Position numbers and translations under genes: made by a program. The notes below the pieces were generated by a model that ran no database searches, had not been told where the DNA came from, and saw only the letters and a list, made by a program, of their open reading frames with translations. Positions 25,884-34,039 of a stretch of DNA of 64,000 nucleotides are shown here, one piece after another (position 1 is the first letter of the stretch; every line of letters starts with the position of its first letter). Source of the stretch: Candidatus Sulfopaludibacter sp. SbA3 (GTDB lineage: Bacteria > Acidobacteriota > Terriglobia > Bryobacterales > Bryobacteraceae); assembly GCA_945890485.1 (NCBI GenBank), contig CAMDCN010000005.1, positions 248,001 to 312,000 on the forward strand. The letters run 5' to 3'.

Positions 25884-27578
25884 CTAGTAGAAGAGAAAAT
25901 CGAGGCGGTTGAGCAGGACCCAGACGAGGTCTTCCGCGCCCTGTTCGCGATACTCGCGGAGGAGTTCGACGCCCATCTCCGACTCTTCCTTGGTGGGAAT
26001 GCGAGAGAGGGCCGTGAGGTAGAGCGCTTCCACGATCTCGGCATTCGACAGTGCGGGGTCGGCGCCGAGCAGCGTTACGAGGCGGTTGCCCTTGGCCGCC
26101 TTAACGCGTTCCCGTATAACGCGATCGTTCATCAATATGGCCGACTGCACCATGGTTGGTTTCCGGCTGGCCTCGATCGCGTAACGGTCGCATTGGCCAA
26201 ACGCCTGAAGGGCTGTGAATGTCGGCTTGTCTGACTTTTCGACGTCCTGGGGCGAGCGGGTTTGCATCACGGTGGCGGCCCGCTTATCGGCGTAAGTCAC
26301 CTTGTAGGACTGGGTGTGCCCGGTGACATGCGCGACGGCGTCCCAAGCCTGTTCGGCGGACATGCGGCGCGTCATTCGGCGCGCAAAGTAGGAGTCATAG
26401 GTCGACTTCCAACCGGCTGGAGCTTTGCCGGAAAGCTGATATGCACGGGACGAAACGATGCGTTTGAAGAGGTGCCGCAGGTCGTAGCCGTGGTCGCGGA
26501 AGTCCGCCGCCAGTTCGTCGAGCAGCTCCGGGTGGGACGGTTGAATAGTCCACGGTGCGGGTGGCGGATTCTTCGGATCCTGCCGGGCGAGATCGAAATC
26601 AAAGGGCCCGTCGACAATGCCTTGGCCCATAAGCTCGGCCCAGAACAAGTTCACGGCAGCGCGGGCAAACTGGGGGTGGCTCGTGAGTTGGCGTGCGTAG
26701 GCTTGGCGGTAGTTCTCTCCGGCCACGGGCTTTTCGCCGGTGAGGAGGAAGGTGGGGGTAATGTCGGCTTTCTTGTTGCGCGGGGGGCGGATGGCGCTAC
26801 GCGTCGAGAGATCGTAGCCTTTGCGCGAATCGCGGACCTGAAAGTGGGGGAAGCGACCGTACGAAGGGTCGATGAAGGTCTTGCCGAAGAAGCTGGCTTG
26901 GCGCCACATTTCGGCGCGTTTGCGGCTGGACAACCACAGATTGACCTTTTCGAGATGGTTGGCGCCATCGTGGCAGGAGATGCATTCGAGGTTGACGCCG
27001 AGGAAGAGCTTGGTCGTGTTGATGGCGATTTCGTCGGCCGTGTCTTCGTGATTCATCTGGTATCCGTCGCCTTCGAAGACATGGCTGCGGGCGATGAAAT
27101 TGGCCGATCCGGTAGCCCAAGTGGAAACGGCGTTGACGGTGATTAAATCGCGGACGAACTCGTCATACGGGATGTTCAGAGTGAGGGATTTGTAGATATG
27201 GTCGTGAAAGGTGTTGATGCCTTCCTGCAGCAACTGGCCGTTGCGGAAGAGGTCGTCGAAGAAGTAGGTCCAACGGTCAAGGAAAGGCGCCTCACTGACG
27301 GAGCGCATGCCGCTAACGGGCAGGACCGGGAACAGGGAGTCGATGACCTTGGCGCGCTTCTGCGGGTCGGCGTCGGCGAGGAACTTGCGGGCGACAGCAG
27401 GTTCTGGCAGGCGGCCGGTGAGGTCGAGGTAGACGCGGCGGAGGAACTCGGAGTCCGAGGCGGGTGCGGCGACCGGGATCTTGTCGGCCTGGATTTTGCC
27501 GAAGATATGGCGATCGATGAGGTTGGGCTCTTCGGCTTGGAGGGTCGCAGCGAGCAGGATACAGAGAAGGAGGCGCAT
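25884..27578 (-). CDS. DUF1549/DUF1553 exported protein with one heme-binding CxxCH
   Basis: 564 residues with signal peptide MRLLLCILLAATLQAEE. The DUF1549 domain starts about residue 20 (LIDRHIFGKIQADKI) and includes FLRRVYLDLTGRLPEP. C199-I-S-C202-H203 in GVNLECISCHDG is a c-type heme site, and DUF1553 occupies the C-terminal part (AVNLFWAELMGQGIVDG, LLDELAADFRDHGYDLRHLFKRIVSSRAYQLS, EIVEALYLTALSRIPTKEE). Domain order and heme motif match family members. Predicted periplasmic redox protein working with the DUF1501 product, whose gene begins 10 bases downstream. An inverted repeat at 27638-27658 lies upstream. Confidence 0.9.
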   Translation of the reverse strand: MRLLLCILLAATLQAEEPNLIDRHIFGKIQADKIPVAAPASDSEFLRRVYLDLTGRLPEPAVARKFLADADPQKRAKVIDSLFPVLPVSGMRSVSEAPFLDRWTYFFDDLFRNGQLLQEGINTFHDHIYKSLTLNIPYDEFVRDLITVNAVSTWATGSANFIARSHVFEGDGYQMNHEDTADEIAINTTKLFLGVNLECISCHDGANHLEKVNLWLSSRKRAEMWRQASFFGKTFIDPSYGRFPHFQVRDSRKGYDLSTRSAIRPPRNKKADITPTFLLTGEKPVAGENYRQAYARQLTSHPQFARAAVNLFWAELMGQGIVDGPFDFDLARQDPKNPPPAPWTIQPSHPELLDELAADFRDHGYDLRHLFKRIVSSRAYQLSGKAPAGWKSTYDSYFARRMTRRMSAEQAWDAVAHVTGHTQSYKVTYADKRAATVMQTRSPQDVEKSDKPTFTALQAFGQCDRYAIEASRKPTMVQSAILMNDRVIRERVKAAKGNRLVTLLGADPALSNAEIVEALYLTALSRIPTKEESEMGVELLREYREQGAEDLVWVLLNRLDFLFY

Positions 27579-27637
27579 GGCAGACAGTAGCTATGACAGC
27601 ATCGAGCATATCGGAGCGATGCGGAAGTTGCTAGGGG

Positions 27638-27658
27638 TATGTAACGCGGTGTTACGTA
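27638..27658. promoter_or_regulatory. Imperfect 8-bp inverted repeat upstream of DUF1549 gene
   Basis: TATGTAAC (27638-27645) and GTTACGTA (27651-27658) form arms that match at 7 of 8 positions around a 5-base centre. It lies in the 86-base gap between the winged-helix regulator gene and the DUF1549 gene, about 60 bases upstream of the latter's ATG. The size and symmetry fit an operator for a dimeric regulator. A short factor-dependent termination hairpin is an alternative, as no T-run follows. Confidence 0.4.
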
Positions 27659-27664
27659 GCGTTT

Positions 27665-28828
27665 TCAGCGGGTTGGCTGGACCGTGCGGAATAGCACGGG
27701 TTGGATGCGAAGCAGGCGATCGCCGTTGCGTTCATACTGCACCACGATCTCGAAGAACGGTGGCGCACCATTTTGCTCGTGAATCTGTTCCATCGCCTCG
27801 ATGTGCGACGGGCTCGTGAGCAAGGTGATGAGGGCCGGGTTGAAGCTGGAAGAGAATAGGAGAAGGTGGGTATCCGGAGTGCGCCCAGGCAGGCGGGCCA
27901 ATGCGGCGTGGCTCGTGACGTGGACGGGGGAGTGGGACGTTGTCGCGAAGCTGACTGGTTCTCCAGGTTGGGGCTGCCGGTTGATGAGCTGGCCGGTGCC
28001 GGGGCGGAGATAGAAGTTGGCCCCGGCGATGAGATCGGCGAACTGGGCGGAGGTGCCGGGGCCGACGAAGACGGCGGTATCCCGGCTGGAGAGAAGTTCA
28101 ACCGTCGCGGCGGGCGAGTCGATGACGGTGTTGGGGACTCCGCGCTCTTCGAGGTGCCGGGAAAGGGCGGCCGCGGCGAGCGTGTCGGAGGCGACCGTAT
28201 AAAGCTGCGTGGTTTCCGGCGAACCGAGTTCGGCGACAAGTTTGTTGAGGTGGGGCGAGTCCGTGAGTTGGCCGGCGGTGTTGACGCGGAAGTCCCTGGC
28301 GACCAGGGACTGCGTCGGCCAGCGAAAGAAGAGCGGCACCGGAACGATGAGTTGGACTGGGTGGCCCGGGCGGAACAGTCTGACCAGGAACGGGTGCAGG
28401 GTGGGGGTCCCGCGCCATCGGAGCCGGACGTTGTCGGCGACCGCGATAGCCAGTCCAGTGGCCAGCGCCGGGAGGAGCCAACGGCGCGCGGGGCGGGCGA
28501 GCGGGGACGAGGGTGCGACCGGGAGTGGTTCGCTGCACTCCAGGCGATACGCGCCGGCCGGGATAGAGAACCGGCGCTGGGCCGCCAGTCCTTCGTTGGC
28601 GTAGTACTCTTTCAACCGCAGGCGGAGGCGGGAGACCTGGACGCGAACCGTGGCGTCGGTTTTCGGGTCGAAGTCCGGCTTGCGGCCGAGGACATCGACG
28701 CCGATAGCGTATTCCGAGAGCGCGGTATCGCGCTGCTTCCAAAGGTAGAGCAGAAGCTCCCGGCTGGAGGGGGCCTTCCGAAAGAGTGCGCTGTTGGCGA
28801 CCTGTTCGAGTAGCTCCGATTCTTCCAT
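27665..28828 (-). CDS. Membrane-anchored OmpR-type winged-helix protein
   Basis: 387 residues from ATG 28828; the frame is open further upstream, but the residues there are low-complexity. Residues about 1-105 form a trans_reg_C-like winged helix (VLGRKPDFDPKTDATVRVQVSRLRLRLKEYYANEG, then FSIPAGAYRLEC), as in acidobacterial transcriptional regulators. A membrane segment at about 123-140 (WLLPALATGLAIAVA) separates it from a periplasmic domain of about 240 residues with no known motif. It may sense an outside signal and bind DNA directly, like CadC/ToxR proteins. It ends a tightly packed minus-strand operon (4 bases after the ceramidase-like gene); the inverted repeat downstream could be its target, though this is inference. 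Confidence 0.75.
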   Translation of the reverse strand: MEESELLEQVANSALFRKAPSSRELLLYLWKQRDTALSEYAIGVDVLGRKPDFDPKTDATVRVQVSRLRLRLKEYYANEGLAAQRRFSIPAGAYRLECSEPLPVAPSSPLARPARRWLLPALATGLAIAVADNVRLRWRGTPTLHPFLVRLFRPGHPVQLIVPVPLFFRWPTQSLVARDFRVNTAGQLTDSPHLNKLVAELGSPETTQLYTVASDTLAAAALSRHLEERGVPNTVIDSPAATVELLSSRDTAVFVGPGTSAQFADLIAGANFYLRPGTGQLINRQPQPGEPVSFATTSHSPVHVTSHAALARLPGRTPDTHLLLFSSSFNPALITLLTSPSHIEAMEQIHEQNGAPPFFEIVVQYERNGDRLLRIQPVLFRTVQPTR

Positions 28829-28832
28829 TGGC

Positions 28833-30143
28833 CTAACCGAGCAGTTTCCGTGTGGCGGAGAGCAACAGGTCTTCGACGGAGGGCGCCACGCGGGAGACGG
28901 CGCTGGTCTCGTAGCCACCCTCGGCGTAGGACCGCGCGGTGCCGATGTACATCGGGCCGTAGTCGCCATAGGCAGCCGTCGCGACGAGTTCGTTGCGGCG
29001 CTCGGCGGCTGCAGCGAGTTGGTACTCGACGAAGAGTTCTCCGGGCATGTGAACGATAGAGAACGGGCCGAGGCGGAGAGAGGTGATGTCGATGCGGCGG
29101 CCAGCTTTCGTGAGGCGGTAGAAGGCGAGGTAGCGAGCGTGGTTGGCGCGCTGCTTAGGGTCGAGCGAGGTGTTGGCGATGGCGGTGGTCAGTTCGGATT
29201 CCGCGAAGCCTGCGCCTTCTCGGAGCGGCATGGCGACGGACTCCGACAGCCAGCGGACATCGGCAAAGGGGATGGGCTTCTCGGCGGCCTTGGCGGCGGC
29301 CATCGCGGTGGCCATGCGCTTCGCCAGCACCGGACGCATATCGGGGGAGCCGTCGTTATAACGGCCAGCCCCGATGTTGCCGGCGGCGCCGGTGAAGTGG
29401 ACCTGGAAGGTATCTGTCTGCTGGTTGCGGGCGTGGCCGACGAAGTCGGCGGAAATGGCGCCTTTGCCGTACCAGCTCATCGGGTGGGTGGCGTAGTAGC
29501 TGAGCGTGGCGGTGCGGCGGGGGCCGGCCCAGAAGCTGATGGAGCGCAGCAGCGGATCGATGACGCCTTCCGGGGCTTGGCACTGTGGCGAGTTCCGGCA
29601 GGCGGTCATGCGACCGAAGACGACCTTGCCATCCGGGCCGAGGATGCGGCGGTTGGAGGCGACTTCGATGACCGGCGCGGCCCCGGCCGTGACTTCGGTG
29701 ATGGCCACCGGCTTGGCGGCGCGGATGGCGCGTGCGACGCGGTCGACCGCTTGCCGGGCGAAGGCATCGGGGCCCAAGGGAATCCCGGCGGGGAGCAGGG
29801 TAAGCGCGGCGGCATCGTCGCCGGGGGCGTCGTGCTGATGGACGGTGTGGAGGGCGACGCGGTCCGGGGTGGTCCCTGCAGCCTTGGCGAGCGCGGCGCG
29901 CCAACGATCGCGGCTGGTATTGCCGATGCCGAGCCAATCGACGGCGCAAAGCACGATGGGCCGCTGGCCGGCGGGATGCAGGACGACGCCCCGGGCGGCG
30001 AGCGGATCGGTGACCGAATCGGCGGGGGGCACGAGGCCGTAGCAGAGAGCCGACCCAAGGGGCGGCGTGACGTCGGCTTGAAAGGTAGCCAGGCGGAGGC
30101 CGCGGTTGGCGAGGGCGAGGCTGAGAAAGGTCCGGCGGAACAT
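28833..30143 (-). CDS. Neutral/alkaline ceramidase-like exported protein
   Basis: 436 residues. Signal peptide MFRRTFLSLALANRGL is followed by the opening ATFQADVTPPLG strand of neutral ceramidase N-terminal domains. VALHTVHQHDAPGDD resembles the HTHSxP zinc-site region, ATHPMSWYGKG a second His region, and FTGAAGNIGAGRYND the conserved GAxGNIxP-like block. The serine nucleophile segment is not obvious, so activity is uncertain. Members of this COG3356-like group include ceramidases and proteins of unknown substrate. It is 2 bases from the AAA ATPase gene, in the same operon, and this pairing is unusual for the family. Confidence 0.7.
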   Translation of the reverse strand: MFRRTFLSLALANRGLRLATFQADVTPPLGSALCYGLVPPADSVTDPLAARGVVLHPAGQRPIVLCAVDWLGIGNTSRDRWRAALAKAAGTTPDRVALHTVHQHDAPGDDAAALTLLPAGIPLGPDAFARQAVDRVARAIRAAKPVAITEVTAGAAPVIEVASNRRILGPDGKVVFGRMTACRNSPQCQAPEGVIDPLLRSISFWAGPRRTATLSYYATHPMSWYGKGAISADFVGHARNQQTDTFQVHFTGAAGNIGAGRYNDGSPDMRPVLAKRMATAMAAAKAAEKPIPFADVRWLSESVAMPLREGAGFAESELTTAIANTSLDPKQRANHARYLAFYRLTKAGRRIDITSLRLGPFSIVHMPGELFVEYQLAAAAERRNELVATAAYGDYGPMYIGTARSYAEGGYETSAVSRVAPSVEDLLLSATRKLLG

Positions 30144-30145
30144 CT

Positions 30146-31627
30146 CTACATCATAGGCTTCGACGCCCGGCTGGCCGGGGGCGACGCGCGAACGGCGCGT
30201 TCAAAGGCCCAGGCGCGGATGTTCGAAATCTGCTCTTTCATCGTGCGCGAGAGGGAGACGATGCCGACTGCGGTCGTGATCAGATCCTGGATGTTGACGG
30301 CTCGATCAGCCAGCTTGGCCTTGGTGATCGCCGAGACGACACACTGCTCCACCTCGGCGCCGGACCAGCCGCCGGTGAACTGCGTAAGCTGAGTCAGGTC
30401 CAGGCCCGCGACCGGGACGCCACGGCGTTCGAGATGAATCCGGAAGATGTCGAGGCGCTCGTCATCCACGGGCAGGTCGACGAAGAAAACCTCATCGAAT
30501 CGGCCCTTGCGGAGGAGTTCGGCTGGAAGTACGTCGATACGGTTCGCCGTGGCGGCCACAAACAGGCCGCGCGTCTTTTCCTGCATCCAGGTGAGAAAGA
30601 AGCCGAACATGCGGCCGGATTCGCCGCCCACGGTCTGGGTCGAAACAGCATTTTCAATCTCGTCGAACCAGAGGACGGCGGGGGCCATCTCTTCCATCAT
30701 CCGGCAGGCTTCGGCGAAGACAACTTCGGGTTTCCCGTGGCGGCCGGAAAAGATGGCGTTCATATCCATTCGATAGAGCGGCAGTTGAAAACAACTGGCG
30801 ATCGCCTTTACCGAGAGGCTCTTGCCGCAGCCGGGGATGCCCATCAATAGAACGCCCTTGGGAACGATCTCCGAGCTAACCTCGTCGCGCAGTTCGAACA
30901 GACGTTGCCGTTCGAATAGCCATTTCTTCAGGCCTTCGAGACCACCGATTTCGTTGACGTTGGTGGGCGTCGAGAGGAATTCGATCACGCCGCTGCGGTT
31001 GACGAGCAGGCGCTTCTCTTCGAGAAGAAAGGGCAGGGAAGCGGCGGAGAGTTCGGGCTTGGCGGCCAGGGCCCGGCGGAGGGCGTAGCGCGCTTCGTCG
31101 AGCGTCAGCCCCTTCAATGCACGGGCGAACTGCGGGAGCAATGCGGGCGGGGCGTCGGGCTGTTCGTCGTGCAGGAAACTCGCCAGTTCCACTTCATCCG
31201 GCGGCCGGAGTTCGACGAAGACCATGCTGCGTTCGAGCTCTTCGGGAACCGCACGGACAGGGGACGTAATGACAACGAACTTGTGCCGGTCGAAGCAGGC
31301 GGATTCGACGTCGCGGAGCCGACGACGGACGGCGGAGGAGTCGCGGAGCGGCTCGTGGAAATCTTTCAAATGGAAGATGGCCGGGTGGGGATGCGCGATG
31401 AGGAAGTCGAGCGCCGCGCGGGCGTCCGTCGTACCGGGCACGGGGCTCTCGTCCCCTTGATGAAGTCCATCGGTCAGGCTCCAGGTCCAGACCGGCAGGC
31501 CGAGCGCGGTGAGCAGCCGGCTGATACGAAGCTCTTCCGACGAGCGGATGTAGGCCAGCGGCCGGCCGGATTCATAGATCTCGCGCAGCGTGCGCGCGGC
31601 GCGGCTTTCAGAGACAGAAGGGATCAT
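30146..31627 (-). CDS. AAA ATPase, Ycf46-like
   Basis: 493 residues from ATG 31627, overlapping the upstream stop by four bases. An N-terminal domain of about 200 residues (AYIRSSEELRISRLLTALG, VVITSPVRAVPEELER, PPALLPQFARALKGLTLDEARYALRRAL) is followed by an AAA+ core: Walker A G263-I-P-G-C-G-K-S270, Walker B VLWFDE (318-323), and the GLFVAATANRIDVLPAELLRKGRFDEVFFVDLP block with sensor 1 and arginine finger. The domain order matches the Ycf46 family of cyanobacteria and other bacteria, whose substrate is unknown. Cytosolic. Here it is wedged between a sugar-phosphate isomerase and a ceramidase-like protein. Confidence 0.85.
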   Translation of the reverse strand: MIPSVSESRAARTLREIYESGRPLAYIRSSEELRISRLLTALGLPVWTWSLTDGLHQGDESPVPGTTDARAALDFLIAHPHPAIFHLKDFHEPLRDSSAVRRRLRDVESACFDRHKFVVITSPVRAVPEELERSMVFVELRPPDEVELASFLHDEQPDAPPALLPQFARALKGLTLDEARYALRRALAAKPELSAASLPFLLEEKRLLVNRSGVIEFLSTPTNVNEIGGLEGLKKWLFERQRLFELRDEVSSEIVPKGVLLMGIPGCGKSLSVKAIASCFQLPLYRMDMNAIFSGRHGKPEVVFAEACRMMEEMAPAVLWFDEIENAVSTQTVGGESGRMFGFFLTWMQEKTRGLFVAATANRIDVLPAELLRKGRFDEVFFVDLPVDDERLDIFRIHLERRGVPVAGLDLTQLTQFTGGWSGAEVEQCVVSAITKAKLADRAVNIQDLITTAVGIVSLSRTMKEQISNIRAWAFERAVRASPPASRASKPMM

Positions 31628-32436
31628 GCGTTCTTAAGGGAAGACGGGGGGAAATGGGGAAAAAGTCGAAGGGCGCATTCGCGGGCGGCGCGTGCGGGGT
31701 CGTAGCCAGCGGCTTGCAGCACGTGCGTCGAAACTTCAATCACGATGGGCCCGCGGTATTGGTATCGGCGGAGAAGGGCGGCGTACGCGGCGTAATCGAT
31801 AGAGCCTTGGCCGGGGAGCAGGAACCGATGGTTTGGCGCTTGGCCGGTCGAATCCTTAACGTGGATCATCGCGGTGAACGGCAGTGCCGCGGCGAGCGAT
31901 TCGGCGAGGGGTTCGCCCTGGAGTTGAAAGTGGCTGTAGTCGTAGTTCAGTAGCAGGAACGGGCTACCGATTTCGCGGATCAGGGCCACCGCATCGGCCG
32001 AGCGATGGAGCGCACTGCCGATGTGCGCTTTGATGGCCACCGGGACGCGGTAGCGGTCGGCAAGGCGCGCCCACGCTTTGAGCCGCGCGAGAAACTGAGG
32101 CCGAATCTCCGGCCACTCGGCTGGTTTGCCGCCGACTACTGTTTCGACGACGGGCGGCCGCCGGGAGTTGATCGACTTGGCCAGCCGCAAGCTTGCCTCG
32201 AGCCGTTCCGGCTCTTCGGGGCCCGTAAGCCGGAGGTCTTCCATGATCGACAGGATCGGAAACGACCGGATGGGTGGCGACCCAGCCATGAGTTCTACGC
32301 CGGAGTAGCCGAGCTCAGCGCACAGGGCGATGGAACGCTCGAGCGGCCAGCCAGGGAAGCCTTTCAAGCTGATGCCCAACGGCCACGTTCGGGCCGGAGC
32401 CAGGGCTGCCATCAGCAACTGTCGCCGGGAGGTCAC
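31624..32436 (-). CDS. Sugar phosphate isomerase/epimerase (TIM barrel, AP_endonuc_2)
   Basis: 270 residues with GTG start at 32436, whose GTGA overlaps the stop of the SMP-30 gene; an upstream in-frame ATG lies deep in that gene. The N-terminus VTSRRQLLMAALAPARTW looks like a Tat-type signal. TIM-barrel strands follow: GISLKGFPG, GYSGVELMAGSPP, VAIKAHIGS, LLLNYDYSHFQLQGEP (metal ligand Asp/His), AMIHVKDS and GPIVIEVSTHVL (acidic ligand). It is the xylose-isomerase-like fold of sugar isomerases/epimerases. The substrate is unknown. It is in an operon with the SMP-30/gluconolactonase-like gene, which fits sugar metabolism. Confidence 0.82.
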   Translation of the reverse strand: MTSRRQLLMAALAPARTWPLGISLKGFPGWPLERSIALCAELGYSGVELMAGSPPIRSFPILSIMEDLRLTGPEEPERLEASLRLAKSINSRRPPVVETVVGGKPAEWPEIRPQFLARLKAWARLADRYRVPVAIKAHIGSALHRSADAVALIREIGSPFLLLNYDYSHFQLQGEPLAESLAAALPFTAMIHVKDSTGQAPNHRFLLPGQGSIDYAAYAALLRRYQYRGPIVIEVSTHVLQAAGYDPARAARECALRLFPHFPPSSLKNA

Positions 32437-33380
32437 CGGACTCCGGGCGTATCGACCGGTATGCTCCAGAGAGTGCCGCCGGCTGTGATGAAGAGAGTCT
32501 TGCGATCCGCTCCGCCGAAGGCGCAATTCGTCACTTCGTCCACGGGCACGGGAAGCATGGTGATCAGTTGGCCTTCCGGAGAGAAGACATAGACACCGCC
32601 CTTGAACTTATCGGTCTCGTGGGGCGGATGCGGTTTGTTCAGGCCACCGGCCACGAATACGCGTCCTTTGCGATCCATCTTGATGCCATCGGGACCGCGG
32701 CCGTCCTGCCAGTCGTAGATCATCTTTCGAGAGGCAAGATCCACGGTGCCGTCGGCCCGGAGGGCGAAGCGGTAGAGTTTGCGAGGACCGCCAGCCGTGT
32801 TGTTATTGTTGTCGGCGACGTAGAGCGTCTTGTCATCCGGCGTTACGAAGACGCCGTTGGGGCGGTCGACCTCGTGGGTGATGATGCGGGTGACTTTGCC
32901 GGGGCCGTCGATGCGGTAGACGCCTTCGACCAACTTCCCGGCCGAGTCGCGCATCTCCATCGAATCGCGCGAGCCGTAGCGGGGATCGGAGAAGTAGATG
33001 CGGCCTTTCGAGTCGATGGTAAGATCGTTCGGAGAGTTGTAGCGATGGCCGTCGTAGCGATCGGTGAGAACGGTGATGGTACCGTCCTTCTCGGTCCGGG
33101 TGATGCGGCGATTGCCCGATTCGCAGACAATCAGGCGGCCTTGGGCATCGAACAGCAGGCCGTTTGATCCCGCGTTGTCGCGGAAGGTTGTTGTGGCGCC
33201 GTCCGGAGCGCGGCGCTGGATGCGGTTGCGGCCGCTGTAGTAGAGGGCGTTGTCCGGGCCCCACACGGGGCCTTCCCCGGCGCCGGCGGAGTCGACTTGG
33301 GCCGGCTTAGCGCCGGGGGCGACGGGGGAGTCGGCAGCCAGGAGGGGGAGGGCGAGAAGGAGCGGGAGAAGGGAGCGCAT
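32433..33380 (-). CDS. SMP-30/gluconolactonase/LRE-type exported beta-propeller
   Basis: 315 residues. Signal peptide MRSLLPLLLALPLLAADS is followed by a six-bladed propeller: EGPVWGPDNALYYSG (Glu of the metal site), GSNGLLFDAQGRLIVCESGNRRI, RYNSPNDLTIDSKGRIYFSDPRYG (Asn metal ligand), VDRPNGVFVTPDDKTLYVADNNNN (second Asn/Asp), and GRGPDGIKMDRKGRVFVAGG (catalytic Asp). The Glu/Asn/Asn-or-Asp/Asp ligands needed for a lactonase are in place. Predicted periplasmic lactonase acting on sugar lactones. One base separates it from the MliC/META gene, and it overlaps the isomerase gene by four bases. Confidence 0.88.
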   Translation of the reverse strand: MRSLLPLLLALPLLAADSPVAPGAKPAQVDSAGAGEGPVWGPDNALYYSGRNRIQRRAPDGATTTFRDNAGSNGLLFDAQGRLIVCESGNRRITRTEKDGTITVLTDRYDGHRYNSPNDLTIDSKGRIYFSDPRYGSRDSMEMRDSAGKLVEGVYRIDGPGKVTRIITHEVDRPNGVFVTPDDKTLYVADNNNNTAGGPRKLYRFALRADGTVDLASRKMIYDWQDGRGPDGIKMDRKGRVFVAGGLNKPHPPHETDKFKGGVYVFSPEGQLITMLPVPVDEVTNCAFGGADRKTLFITAGGTLWSIPVDTPGVR

Positions 33381-33381
33381 A

Positions 33382-34002
33382 TCAGTCCTTGGTGAGCGTG
33401 GCGAGGGATTGGCCCGCGGCGTTGCGGAGCGTTAGGGTCTTGGCGGAGATGCTGTAGGCCGTGGTTTGTTCCATCGCTTTCAGAAATCGGTCTTCAATGT
33501 TCATCGCGTCGCCGATGCAAGCCATACGGGTGACGGCGGCGGCCTTGAAAGCTAGTGACGAGCCTGACGAAACGAAGCCACTATTAAACCGATTACAGCC
33601 GGCGAGCCCAGAGGCGCCGCCATCCGTTTGAAAGTCAATGAATGCAGCCCGGGGGAGCGTGACGGGTTGGCCTGCGAGTGTCGCGAGGGTCCACTTTCCG
33701 GTTAGGCCGGTCAGGGTTGTGGTCTTGACGGTGGAGTCCACGCAGTTTTTGAAGTTGACTGATCCAGCGGCGAGGGTCGCTTCGGAGGCGTGGACGGTCA
33801 GTGTGGTGAAGCCGTCCGTGTATTGGGCGCCCGCTTGCGCAAGCGTGAGCTTGGGCTTTCCAGCGACGATCAGAACGGCCCGCGTTCCTTTCTTCTGGTA
33901 GAGCACCTGAAAGGTCTCGCCGGAGGGGCAATGGTAGGAAACGGACTTGTCGGCGGCGGCAAGCGCGACGCAGGTGAGGACGGCTGTCAGGATAAGTTTC
34001 AC
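33382..34002 (-). CDS. MliC-like plus META (HslJ-like) domain lipoprotein-type protein
   Basis: 206 residues with GTG start at 34002, chosen because an AAAGGAG ribosome binding site lies six bases upstream at 34009-34015; the frame is open further. After a signal peptide (VKLILTAVLTCVALAAADK), residues about 25-85 match MliC-type C-type lysozyme inhibitor domains (VSYHCPSGETFQVLYQKKG, AGAQYTDGFTTLTVHASEATL). Residues about 105-206 match META/HslJ domains (LTGKWTLATLAGQPV, DGGASGLAGCNRFNSGF, TRMACIGDAMNIEDRFLKAMEQ). The combination is common in periplasmic stress or defence proteins. It is one base upstream of the SMP-30 gene. Confidence 0.85.
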   Translation of the reverse strand: MKLILTAVLTCVALAAADKSVSYHCPSGETFQVLYQKKGTRAVLIVAGKPKLTLAQAGAQYTDGFTTLTVHASEATLAAGSVNFKNCVDSTVKTTTLTGLTGKWTLATLAGQPVTLPRAAFIDFQTDGGASGLAGCNRFNSGFVSSGSSLAFKAAAVTRMACIGDAMNIEDRFLKAMEQTTAYSISAKTLTLRNAAGQSLATLTKD

Positions 34003-34008
34003 GGCGAA

Positions 34009-34015
34009 CTCCTTT
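34009..34015 (-). promoter_or_regulatory. Ribosome binding site of the MliC/META gene
   Basis: Read on the minus strand this is AAAGGAG, six bases before the GTG at 34002. It is one of the clearest Shine-Dalgarno sequences in the window and decides the GTG start over the more distant in-frame ATG at 34086. Confidence 0.65.
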
Positions 34016-34039
34016 CGCAGTGTAATGCGTTCCGCCGGC

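Noticed and set aside
28794-30392. Plus-strand open frame opposite the ceramidase-like gene
   Set aside because: Low-complexity Gly/Asp content without motif; a shadow of the opposite gene.
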